Translations under genes and position numbers: made by a program
Notes under the pieces: generated by a model
What the model was told of the DNA's origin: nothing
The model's input: only the letters and a program-made list of their open reading frames with translations
The model's database searches: none
Shown here: piece after piece, positions 7,934-15,203 of the stretch
Layout of the letters: each line of letters starts with the position of its first letter
How positions within the stretch are numbered: position 1 is the first letter of the stretch
DNA from: CAVYTF01 sp963708205
GTDB taxonomy: Bacteria > Bacteroidota > Bacteroidia > Chitinophagales > Chitinophagaceae
Reading direction: 5' to 3'
Length of the DNA stretch: 64,000 bases
NCBI GenBank assembly: GCA_963708205.1
Contig: OY970196.1
Location: 2,480,001 to 2,544,000, forward strand

Positions 7934-8374
7934 TGAATAATGATTATCCGTTAAAAATAGATCATTCCGGCAAAGAATATATAGAAAAGCTGCAGCTTCA
8001 TTATACTATTGAGTATTGTCTATCGACTAGGGACTACGGACTACGGACTATGGACTATCGTCTATCGACTATGGACTATCGTCTATCGACTATCGACTAC
8101 GGACTACGGACTACGGACTATCGACCATGGACTACGGACTATCGACTATCGACCATGGACTATCGACTATTTTCTCTTCCCTTCCTTTCCTTTTTGTTCC
8201 TTCTGGTGCCCTTTCGTTCCCTTTAATGCCCTGCAGGGAAATGGCGCATTTTACCCTTCCTAATCTTGCAATGTGAATCTGGAAGGCAGACCACCGCGCA
8301 GAAAAAGAGATGCTGGTCACATCCCGCGCCGCCGGAAAGAGGAGCACATTAATTAACAATAAAAATTTAAAACA
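7934..8374. other. 440-bp intergenic region with heptamer repeat and pyrimidine tract
   Basis: No protein-coding gene is supported here. The stretch holds the 21-unit heptamer array at 8021-8170, then a C/T-rich tract to about 8222, the 8-bp palindrome CCTGCAGG near 8230, and a GC-richer leader before the gene at 8375. Frames open through the repeat are artefacts of the unit sequence. Confidence 0.7.
8021..8170. repeat. Heptanucleotide tandem repeat, 21 units
   Basis: The segment parses without any insertion or deletion into 21 consecutive 7-bp units plus a partial one. Unit variants are TATCGAC, TACGGAC, TATGGAC, TATCGTC, TAGGGAC and CATGGAC, i.e. consensus TAYSGAC. Only substitutions separate the units. 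Because 7 is not a multiple of 3 and no unit makes a stop codon, more than one plus-strand frame stays open and encodes heptapeptide repeats such as DYRLSTM, but there is no sign that these are genes. A pyrimidine-rich tract follows (8171-8222). Confidence 0.95.
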
Positions 8375-9130
8375 ATGGCAAAACAATCAGGGGTGCTCAG
8401 GTTGCTGGGAACAATTGGCAACATCACCTTTCTAAAAACGCAGGATGGCTTCCTGGCAAAAGAAAAAACAAGCCTTAATGGAGAACAGATCAGCAAAGGG
8501 AAAAACTTTCAGCGTACCCGAGAAAACAATGCAGAGTTTAGCAATGCGGGCAAAGCAGGCAAATTGTTGCGGCAGGCTGCGCATAACCTCATGACCGTCG
8601 CTAAAGATAGCAAGGTTACAAGTCGGGTAGTCAAAGTAATGATACAGGCACTCAAGTTAGATACTGTTGATCCCCGCGGTGAAAGAACAGTCGCAAACGG
8701 AGATGTATCAGTGTTTGCAGGCTTTGAGTTCAATATCAACTCCACGCTTACCAGCGTATTATTGCCGCAATACACAGGCACGATAGACAGGGATGGTGGT
8801 ACAATGACGGCGAATATTCCTGCCTTTACACCACTCAACGACATCGTTGCTCCTGAAGGAACTACTCATTTTATTATTGTAAGTGCAGGTATTGAAATAG
8901 ACTTTGCCAATAGTGTGAGTGTAACAGGATTAAGCAATTCAGGCATCCTGCCGTATGATAATTCCGGCTTAAAGCCGCTCACGCTTACCGATACGGTAAC
9001 GCCAAAAAGTACAAATAAGTTATTCTTATTGCTTGGTGTGCAATTTTACCAGCAGGTAAATGGAGTGAATTACAGTTTGCGGAATGGTGCATTTAACCCG
9101 CTCTCTGTTATCAGTGTAAGCAACAGTTAA
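8375..9130 (+). CDS. Conserved Bacteroidota hypothetical protein (MAxQxGxLxLxGTIGxITF family)
   Basis: The 251-residue protein begins MAKQSGVLRLLGTIGNITF, followed by KTQDGFLAKEK and FQRTRENNAEFSNAGKAGK. I recognise this opening from uncharacterised proteins common in Chitinophagaceae and Flavobacteriia, but no function is established. The N-terminal third is basic and polar; from about residue 115 to the end the sequence is rich in beta-branched residues, Asn, Ser and Thr and looks like a beta-sandwich. There is no signal peptide or membrane segment. GC content is visibly higher than in neighbouring genes. A strong hairpin terminator at 9152-9177 closes the unit. The repeat array upstream may be part of the same mobile or variable locus; that is speculation. 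Confidence 0.8.
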   Translation: MAKQSGVLRLLGTIGNITFLKTQDGFLAKEKTSLNGEQISKGKNFQRTRENNAEFSNAGKAGKLLRQAAHNLMTVAKDSKVTSRVVKVMIQALKLDTVDPRGERTVANGDVSVFAGFEFNINSTLTSVLLPQYTGTIDRDGGTMTANIPAFTPLNDIVAPEGTTHFIIVSAGIEIDFANSVSVTGLSNSGILPYDNSGLKPLTLTDTVTPKSTNKLFLLLGVQFYQQVNGVNYSLRNGAFNPLSVISVSNS

Positions 9131-9151
9131 CGCTTTCAATCACGAATGTTC

Positions 9152-9177
9152 AATAAACCCCCGAAAGGGGGTTTATT
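9152..9177 (+). terminator. Intrinsic terminator after the hypothetical gene
   Basis: A perfect 11-bp stem AATAAACCCCC / GGGGGTTTATT with a GAAA tetraloop lies 22 bp after the stop codon. The very stable GC core and GNRA loop make it a convincing hairpin. Confidence 0.85.
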
Positions 9178-9322
9178 TATGAATTCCTTCGCAACATCAT
9201 GATTGTCAGGATTAAAATAAATGTTAGAAAAAAAGGTTCAGAACTTTTACTGATTGCTAAAATAATTAGTTTAAATTTACCTTCTTAATACATAACAACA
9301 GTAGCAGATAAAAATAAATAGT

Positions 9323-9523
9323 ATGATACAGGAACAAACACACCAGGCTAAGCCATTAACAACAAAAGAACTTGCAGCATTATATGGAGTAAGCGCCAAA
9401 ACACTGCGCACATGGATGAGCCCGCATAAAGAAGCAATAGGCGAGAAGATCAGCAGGTATTACACTGCCTTGCAAATAAGGATCATCTTTGAAAGATTAG
9501 GCGAACCACCTTGCTTTGAATAA
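9323..9523 (+). CDS. Small helix-turn-helix protein, DUF4248-like
   Basis: The 66-residue protein contains one helix-turn-helix: LTTKELAALYGVSAKTLRTW (residues 12-31), followed by a short wing-like region and QIRIIFERLGEP. This combination is typical of small Bacteroidota proteins annotated DUF4248 or MerR-like, frequently near mobile or variable regions. The domain suggests DNA binding, for example as an excisionase-like or regulatory factor, but no partner gene nearby tells which. The ATG follows a T-rich leader; gene size is complete for this family. Confidence 0.72.
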   Translation: MIQEQTHQAKPLTTKELAALYGVSAKTLRTWMSPHKEAIGEKISRYYTALQIRIIFERLGEPPCFE

Positions 9524-9563
9524 TATAAAATGTTTAAAGATTGCATAATAAGAAATAGAATGA

Positions 9564-9992
9564 TCAGGAACGAATATAACTTTCCAATTCCTGTATGGTT
9601 GCTTTATGCTCCGCCAGTTCTGCTTTTATCACGTCATTAATTGATATGATGCCGCATATGGTATCATTCTCAAAAACGGGCAGGTAACGGATATTATTTT
9701 CACTCAATAAATGCATGCAGGTTTCAATAGAATTTTCCGGCGTTATGCGCGGCACATGCACAGACATGATTTCTGACACAAGTGTTTCTGAAGAAGATTT
9801 ATGTTTTAAAATAACCTTTCGTGCATAATCACGTTCCGTTAGCAGTCCAACATATTTTTCATTTTCGATTACTAAAACGGAGCCGATATTTTTTTCTGCC
9901 ATTAGTTGCAGCGCATCAAATACAGTGGTAGAAGGGGTTACAGAAATTATAGACGCTTTTTTATTGGATAAAATATCAGTTACTTTTTTCAT
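9564..9992 (-). CDS. CBS-domain protein
   Basis: This 142-residue cytoplasmic protein is a tandem pair of CBS motifs (about 8-65 and 75-130): KASIISVTPSTTVFDALQLM, then MSVHVPRITPENSIETCMHL with ENNIRYLPVFEND. Bateman modules of this type bind adenosine nucleotides and usually regulate a partner, but stand-alone members have no assigned partner. It has the IGSVLVIENEKYVGLLTERD signature that places it near the inosine-monophosphate-dehydrogenase-like CBS proteins. It is monocistronic and divergent from rpsO. Confidence 0.92.
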   Translation of the reverse strand: MKKVTDILSNKKASIISVTPSTTVFDALQLMAEKNIGSVLVIENEKYVGLLTERDYARKVILKHKSSSETLVSEIMSVHVPRITPENSIETCMHLLSENNIRYLPVFENDTICGIISINDVIKAELAEHKATIQELESYIRS

Positions 9993-10093
9993 GATGGAGC
10001 AAGTTTGGAAGAAAATTACGAAAAGATAAAGACATAATTTTATTTTAAGTTAAAAAAAGTTATTAGACAGTTCGAAGCTGTAAAATATTTTAT

Positions 10094-10101
10094 TATCTTT
10101 G
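10094..10101 (+). promoter_or_regulatory. Candidate -7 box (TATCTTTG) of the rpsO promoter
   Basis: TATCTTTG fits the Bacteroidota -7 consensus TAnnTTTG and lies 50 bp before the rpsO start codon. A matching -33 TTTG was not clear, so this rests on the -7 element alone. Confidence 0.5.
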
Positions 10102-10151
10102 CCGCCGCAATAAAAGATGTAAAACAAAGATGTCAATCAAAAAAAATTAAG

Positions 10152-10424
10152 ATGCCGTATTTATCAACTGAACAAAAATCAACCATTTTCAAAAACTTCG
10201 GCGGTAAAGCCGAAAACACAGGCTCAATTGAAGCGCAGATAGCGCTCATCACAGAGCGTATTTCTAACATTTCTCAACATCTGCAATCAAACAAAAAAGA
10301 TTTCTCCACTCACCGCGGATTGATGCAATTAGTTGGTCAGCGCAAGCGTTTGCTCACTTATATGCAAAAGCATAACCTTGAAGGTTATCGTGCCTTGATC
10401 GAAAAATTAGGTTTGAGAAAATAA
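10152..10424 (+). CDS. rpsO: 30S ribosomal protein S15
   Basis: The 90-residue protein is full length for S15, which binds 16S rRNA at the central domain and is an early assembly protein of the small subunit. Family signatures are visible: NTGSIEAQIALITERISNIS (about 22-41), HLQSNKKDFSTHRGLM with the conserved H-x-D-x-x-S/T-R-x-G-L, and GQRKRLLTYMQ near the end. It precedes pnp by 108 bp on the same strand, the gene order also known from enterobacteria and many other phyla. Confidence 0.98.
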   Translation: MPYLSTEQKSTIFKNFGGKAENTGSIEAQIALITERISNISQHLQSNKKDFSTHRGLMQLVGQRKRLLTYMQKHNLEGYRALIEKLGLRK

Positions 10425-10428
10425 TAAG

Positions 10429-10448
10429 TTCAGCAATTTTTTGTTGAA
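10429..10448 (+). other. Weak hairpin between rpsO and pnp
   Basis: TTCAGCAA and TTGTTGAA pair over 8 bp with one G-U, around a TTTT loop, 5 bp after rpsO. It lacks a trailing T-run. It could be an attenuator or a processing site, as known for the rpsO-pnp spacer in E. coli, but the stem is weak. Confidence 0.3.
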
Positions 10449-10532
10449 ATCCTCCATCGTATTTGTTGCATATTTCTAACCACTTGTTTCTGCAATTAAT
10501 TTGCATGAAACTGTAGTAAATTTTAAATTATT

Positions 10533-12692
10533 ATGTTATCTCAACCATTGAATGTATCCTTCAAATTGCCGAATGGCGATGAAGTATTTATAGAAACAGG
10601 AAAGCTTGCCCGCCAGGCAGACGGCGCTGTAACTGTTCGCCAGGGAAATTCTATAATTCTTGCCACTGTCGTTGCAACGCGCGAACCAAAGGAAGGACAA
10701 AGTTTTTTTCCATTAAGCGTGGATTACCAGGAAAAGTTTGCTTCTGCAGGCAGAATTCCCGGCTCATTTTTTAAGCGCGAAGCAAGATTGAATGATTATG
10801 AAATACTCACCAGCCGTTTGGTGGATCGTGCGCTGCGTCCATTATTTCCCGAAGATTATTTGTGTGAAGTGCAGGTCTTGATTACCCTTATTTCAAGTGA
10901 TGAAGAAGTAATGCCTGATGCAATGGCTTGTCTTGCTGCATCTGCCGCGCTCGCAGTTTCTGATATTCCGATCAAAGAAATAATTTCTGAAGTACGCATC
11001 GCACGCGTTAATGGCGAAATGCTGGTAAATCCTACCCGCAGCGAACTTGCAAAAGCAGATATGGAATTCATCATTGCTGCCACAGAAAAGAATTTAATGA
11101 TGGTGGAAGGCGAAGCAAAAGAATGCAGTGAAGAAGATCTGGTAAAAGCATTGCAGCTTGCGCATGATGCTATTCGCATACAGATAAAAGCGCAGGAAGA
11201 ATTGAGAAGTAAAAAAGGAATTACCACACTAAGAGAATATCCAAAGCCTGAGCAAAATGAAGAGTTGAAAGAAAAGGTTGCTGCGTTTAAAGATAAGATC
11301 TATGAACTTTCCAAAGCCGGTACTGCCAAAAGCGAAAGAAGCGAAGGTTTCAAAACATTGAGGGATGAATTGATTGCAGGTCTTGGAGAAGAAGCAGATG
11401 ACAATACAAAAAAGCTTGCTAAAAAATATTACGAAGATCTGCAATGGGAAGTTGTTCGCAACATGATTTTGGATGATAGAATCCGTTTGGATGGAAGACA
11501 ATTAGATGTTGTTCGTCCGCTTGCAATGGAGGTTGATGTGTTGCCAACGCCGCATGGCTCTGCACTTTTTACAAGAGGCGAAACACAATCCTTAACTACC
11601 GTAACTTTCGGAACTCCTTTAGATGAATTGTTGGTGGAAAGCGCCGCAAAATCATTCGATTCAAAATTCTTCTTACACTATAATTTTCCTCCGTTCAGCA
11701 CAGGCGAAGTAAAGATGATGCGCGGTCAAAGCAGGAGAGAAGTTGGTCATGGCAACCTTGCCATGCGCAGCCTTAAGCAAATGATGCCTGGCGGCGATTA
11801 TGCTTATACAGTGCGGGTTGTAAGCGATATTTTAGAATCAAACGGCTCGTCATCAATGGCTACAGTTTGCGCCGGTTCTCTTGCAATGATGGATGCGGGC
11901 GTGCCTATTCCAAAACATGTTGGCGGTGTTGCGATGGGTTTGATAACAAACGGTGATGGCAGGTATGCAATTCTCACAGATATTTTGGGTGATGAAGATC
12001 ATTTGGGTGATATGGACTTCAAAGTTACCGGCACACGCGATGGTATTTGCGGCGTGCAGATGGATATAAAAGTAGATGGCTTAAGCATGGATGTTATGCG
12101 CGAAGCATTGGAGCAGGCACGCAAAGGACGTTTGCATATTTTGGATGCCATGTATGAATGCCTCCCCGCACACCGCGATGATGTAAAACCACATGCGCCA
12201 AGAGTGGTGAAGCTGATCATTGACAAAGAATTTATCGGCGCAGTGATAGGACCAGGTGGCAAAGTGATACAGGAAATTCAGAAAGAAACAGGCACAACAA
12301 TCAATATAGAAGAAGTTGGCAACTTTGGTGAGGTAAGCATCTTCTCATCTAATAAAGAATCTGTTGAAAAAGCATTGGCTTGGGTAAAAAGTATCACGGC
12401 TATTCCGCAGATCGGAGATGTGTACGAAGCTACGGTAAAAAGCATTAAAGAGTTTGGCGCATTCGTAGAATTCCTGCCAAAGAAAGAAGGCTTGCTGCAC
12501 ATTAGTGAAATAAGCTGGAAGCGACTGGAAACAATGGAAGGTGTGTTTAAAGAAGGCGATAGAGTAAAGGTGAAATTGTTGGGAATAGACCCGCGCACCG
12601 GCAAGTTTAAACTGAGCCGCAAAGCATTGATGCCAAGACCTGAATCTGCCCAGAGAAACGAACCATCAAGGCAGGGAAATCCGCAGCAATAA
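10533..12692 (+). CDS. pnp: Polyribonucleotide nucleotidyltransferase (PNPase)
   Basis: PNPase degrades RNA from the 3' end by phosphorolysis and forms part of the RNA turnover machinery. The 719 residues show two RNase PH-like domains (about 5-225 and 310-540) joined by an alpha-helical linker, with the phosphate-site motif GxGxSS-like NGSSSMATVC around residue 435 and the RGQSRREVGHGNLA segment near 395. A KH domain with IGAVIGPGGKVIQ follows (about 565-620), then an S1 domain (GDVYEATVKSIKEFGAFVEF, about 630-700). All key parts are intact. It lies behind rpsO and is followed by a hairpin terminator at 12712. Confidence 0.98.
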   Translation: MLSQPLNVSFKLPNGDEVFIETGKLARQADGAVTVRQGNSIILATVVATREPKEGQSFFPLSVDYQEKFASAGRIPGSFFKREARLNDYEILTSRLVDRALRPLFPEDYLCEVQVLITLISSDEEVMPDAMACLAASAALAVSDIPIKEIISEVRIARVNGEMLVNPTRSELAKADMEFIIAATEKNLMMVEGEAKECSEEDLVKALQLAHDAIRIQIKAQEELRSKKGITTLREYPKPEQNEELKEKVAAFKDKIYELSKAGTAKSERSEGFKTLRDELIAGLGEEADDNTKKLAKKYYEDLQWEVVRNMILDDRIRLDGRQLDVVRPLAMEVDVLPTPHGSALFTRGETQSLTTVTFGTPLDELLVESAAKSFDSKFFLHYNFPPFSTGEVKMMRGQSRREVGHGNLAMRSLKQMMPGGDYAYTVRVVSDILESNGSSSMATVCAGSLAMMDAGVPIPKHVGGVAMGLITNGDGRYAILTDILGDEDHLGDMDFKVTGTRDGICGVQMDIKVDGLSMDVMREALEQARKGRLHILDAMYECLPAHRDDVKPHAPRVVKLIIDKEFIGAVIGPGGKVIQEIQKETGTTINIEEVGNFGEVSIFSSNKESVEKALAWVKSITAIPQIGDVYEATVKSIKEFGAFVEFLPKKEGLLHISEISWKRLETMEGVFKEGDRVKVKLLGIDPRTGKFKLSRKALMPRPESAQRNEPSRQGNPQQ

Positions 12693-12711
12693 TTTTATTA
12701 AATATATTCTC

Positions 12712-12738
12712 AAAGGCTTGCAATTGCGAGCCTTTTTT
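12712..12738 (+). terminator. Intrinsic terminator after pnp
   Basis: AAAGGCTTGC and GCGAGCCTTT pair around an AATT loop, with one G-U pair, and run into TTTTTT. It lies 20 bp after the pnp stop. Confidence 0.85.
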
Positions 12739-12929
12739 ATTAACAAAAAATCCTCCCCAGGAATGGAGAAGATTTTTGATGACTTGTTACAGTCATTCAA
12801 CCAAAACTAACGCGCTTAATAATTTTCTTTTGTGAAGCCGCTGGTTCTTATTACATCATTATAAATGTAGTAAATATTTTTTATAACTTGGGAAGATTAT
12901 CCGGAAAAAATAATCAAACCAAATCCTTC

Positions 12930-13745
12930 ATGGAAAATTTTGTGGAAATAAGAATCTATGTTCCGGATGAAGTAACCAGGTATTTAGTAACGCAAAACCT
13001 TATGGCGGTTGATTATGAGGGTGTGGAGGAAGATGGCAATTTTTTGATTGCTTATTGCGAAGAAGAGATGTATGATGAAGACCTGCTGAAGATAATGCTC
13101 GATTACCCGGACATTACTTTTAACAAGCAGATCATTCCCGCGCAAAACTGGAATGCGCTTTGGGAAAGCAGTTTCGAGCGTGTAATTGTTGATGATTTTG
13201 TTGCGGTGCGCGCTTCATTTCATGCGTCTGTGTTGGATGCAGAGCATGAAATAATTATTACACCAAAAATGAGTTTCGGCACAGGACATCACGCTACAAC
13301 TTTTATGATGATGCAGCAAATGCGAGAGCTTGATTTCACCAATAAACTTGTCGCTGACTTTGGAACGGGCACAGGTGTTTTGGCTATCCTCGCAGAAAAA
13401 ATGGGCGCAAAAAAAGTTGTCGCCATAGATAATGATGAGTGGAGTATTGCCAACGCAAAAGAAAATATTGAAGCAAATAATTGCCGCAATATTTTTTTGA
13501 TAAAGGATGACTCACTGCATAATGATTCACTCTATGATATAGTGCTGGCAAACATTAACAAAAATATTATCCTGGAAAATCTGCAGGCATTTGCAGCATG
13601 TTTGAATGAAAATGGGTTGTTACTTATCAGCGGCTTGCTGAAAGAAGATGAAGAAGAAATAATGAATGAAATGAAAAAGTTTTCACTGGAACATATCTTT
13701 ACATTGCATCGCGGAGCGTGGATAAGTTTGCGCTTCGCACGATAA
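12930..13745 (+). CDS. prmA: Ribosomal protein L11 methyltransferase
   Basis: PrmA trimethylates ribosomal protein L11 using S-adenosylmethionine. The 271-residue protein has an N-terminal substrate-binding part (about 1-90) with NWNALWESSFERV, then the class I methyltransferase domain: KMSFGTGHHATT (about 113-124), SAM motif I DFGTGTGVLAILA (about 143-155) and the post-motif DIVLANINKNIILE. I chose the ATG at 12930 because MENFVEIRI aligns with the family start; a TTG 42 bp upstream would add a non-conserved, basic extension. It is monocistronic, between pnp and plsY. Confidence 0.95.
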   Translation: MENFVEIRIYVPDEVTRYLVTQNLMAVDYEGVEEDGNFLIAYCEEEMYDEDLLKIMLDYPDITFNKQIIPAQNWNALWESSFERVIVDDFVAVRASFHASVLDAEHEIIITPKMSFGTGHHATTFMMMQQMRELDFTNKLVADFGTGTGVLAILAEKMGAKKVVAIDNDEWSIANAKENIEANNCRNIFLIKDDSLHNDSLYDIVLANINKNIILENLQAFAACLNENGLLLISGLLKEDEEEIMNEMKKFSLEHIFTLHRGAWISLRFAR

Positions 13746-13790
13746 ATGTTTGCAACTGAGTAGCAATGTATTTTTTGTACACAAAAGTTT

Positions 13791-13798
13791 TATATTTG
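13791..13798 (+). promoter_or_regulatory. Candidate -7 box (TATATTTG) of the plsY promoter
   Basis: TATATTTG matches the Bacteroidota TAnnTTTG consensus 20 bp before the plsY start, implying a short leader. A TTTG at 13774-13777 is nearer than the usual -33 spacing. Confidence 0.4.
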
Positions 13799-13818
13799 TA
13801 ATCCTCTAATCATTTTTC

Positions 13819-14478
13819 ATGATAGAATTTCTACTTATAATTCTCGCATATCTTATTGGTTCCATTCCTACTTCCATCTGGATAAGCAAACGTTTTTTTG
13901 ATATTGATATCCGTGATTATGGCAGCGGCAACGCTGGTGCTACCAACACTTTCAGGGTTTTAGGCACTAAGTGGGGAACCATTGTTATGGCAGTAGATAT
14001 CTTAAAGGGAATCATCGCAACATCACTCTACATTTTCCTTCCTTTTTACACAATAAAAGACAATGATCTTGAAAGAACAAACCTGATGATCGGGCTTGGT
14101 CTTGCTGCAGTTATCGGACATATTTTTCCAATTTGGGCACAGTTTAAAGGTGGTAAAGGCGTGGCAACTTTATTTGGAATGATCATAGCCATGCAGCCAG
14201 TAGTTGCAGTTTGCTGCACAGGAGTTTTTTTATTGGTATTGTACCTTACACGTTTCGTTTCATTAAGTTCTATACTTGCAGGTGTTGCTTTTGCCATTTT
14301 AATTTTATACATTTTTGATGATCATGTAACCTTATATCGCGCCTTTTCAATTATGGTTGCGTTGATGATTATCCTCACACACCAGAAAAATATTAACCGC
14401 TTATTGAAAGGCACAGAAAGCAAAGTGCCTATTTTAAAATATCGCGATCGGCGACGCAGACGAAGAAGAGATAATTAA
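13819..14478 (+). CDS. plsY: Glycerol-3-phosphate acyltransferase PlsY
   Basis: PlsY transfers an acyl group from acyl-phosphate to glycerol-3-phosphate, the first step of membrane phospholipid synthesis. The 219-residue integral membrane protein starts with LIGSIPTSIW, then shows the conserved loops YGSGNAGATNTFRVLG (about 34-49) and FKGGKGVAT (about 111-119), both part of the active site, among five to seven membrane segments. The C-terminus ends in an unusually arginine-rich tail (RDRRRRRRR), facing the cytoplasm if the family topology holds. It is full length for the family. Confidence 0.97.
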   Translation: MIEFLLIILAYLIGSIPTSIWISKRFFDIDIRDYGSGNAGATNTFRVLGTKWGTIVMAVDILKGIIATSLYIFLPFYTIKDNDLERTNLMIGLGLAAVIGHIFPIWAQFKGGKGVATLFGMIIAMQPVVAVCCTGVFLLVLYLTRFVSLSSILAGVAFAILILYIFDDHVTLYRAFSIMVALMIILTHQKNINRLLKGTESKVPILKYRDRRRRRRRDN

Positions 14479-14534
14479 TTTGTAAAAAATCTTCTACAAA
14501 GGCAATTTAATTCCACATAATCCATTATTTTATG

Positions 14535-14542
14535 TAGCTTTG
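14535..14542 (+). promoter_or_regulatory. Candidate -7 box (TAGCTTTG) upstream of the DUF3052-like gene
   Basis: TAGCTTTG fits the TAnnTTTG consensus 40 bp before the start codon. No convincing -33 element was found. Confidence 0.4.
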
Positions 14543-14582
14543 CTCTCCCGGTTTTTTAATTATCTTAATAATTTAAAGGACT

Positions 14583-15020
14583 ATGCAAAGTTTATTTGAA
14601 AAGTTGGAATTGAAAGATGAAAAAAACCTTTTGATCCAGGGTGTACCCTCCACCATAGAAAAGCAATTTGTAAAGCTTTCTTATTCTAAAAATGTAACGC
14701 CTTTACTGCACATTAAAAAAATTGATTTTGCGCTGATTTTTGTTGTAAATCAAAACCAGATGTGTGGCATTTTACGCGAAGTTTTTCCTGTATTGCATGA
14801 TGAAAGTAAATTGTGGATTGCTTATCCAAAAACATCCAGTAAAATTTCCAGCGATTTGAACCGCGACTGTAATTGGCGTGTCTTAACAACCAATGGGTAT
14901 GAACAGTTTTCGCAGGTTACACTCGACCATGTATGGACCGCAATACGTTTTAAGAGAGCAGAGATCGAAACGGTTTTAAAGTCTAAAAACAAATCAAAAG
15001 CTAAATTAGAAACTGTTTAA
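14583..15020 (+). CDS. DUF3052-like protein
   Basis: The 145-residue soluble protein resembles DUF3052/YdeI-like small proteins: LWIAYPKTSSKISSDLNRD (about 79-97) followed by WRVLTTNGYEQFSQVTLDHVWTAIRFKR, where the conserved pattern W-x-x-Y-P-K and the closing W-x-A-x-R-F-K match what I recall of the family. No enzymatic activity is established for it. There is no signal peptide. It is a single gene with its own -7 box at 14535 and a hairpin terminator at 15051. Confidence 0.75.
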   Translation: MQSLFEKLELKDEKNLLIQGVPSTIEKQFVKLSYSKNVTPLLHIKKIDFALIFVVNQNQMCGILREVFPVLHDESKLWIAYPKTSSKISSDLNRDCNWRVLTTNGYEQFSQVTLDHVWTAIRFKRAEIETVLKSKNKSKAKLETV

Positions 15021-15050
15021 GTTTTTCATTCCAATTATTTTTAGTACGGA

Positions 15051-15081
15051 ATGCTTTCATTTATTGGTGAAAGCATTTTTA
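15051..15081 (+). terminator. Intrinsic terminator after the DUF3052-like gene
   Basis: ATGCTTTCA (15051-15059) pairs perfectly with TGAAAGCAT (15068-15076), followed by a T-run. Confidence 0.75.
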
Positions 15082-15203
15082 TTTTCACCATTTCTCCTTT
15101 AGAATTTCCCTTCATCACAAAGCTTGCTTTTAACATTTCTCAGCAGTAACATTTTTTAATTTCATGTCGTTTCTGTTGTAATCGCCAAAATAATTTTTGC
15201 TTC

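Noticed and set aside
8021..8170. CRISPR array
   Set aside because: There are no unique spacers; the units are contiguous 7-bp repeats.
7906..8263. Two overlapping plus-strand open frames (106 and 84 codons) running through the heptamer repeat
   Set aside because: They consist mainly of repeat-encoded heptapeptides. The 7-bp unit contains no stop codon in these frames, so openness is an artefact.
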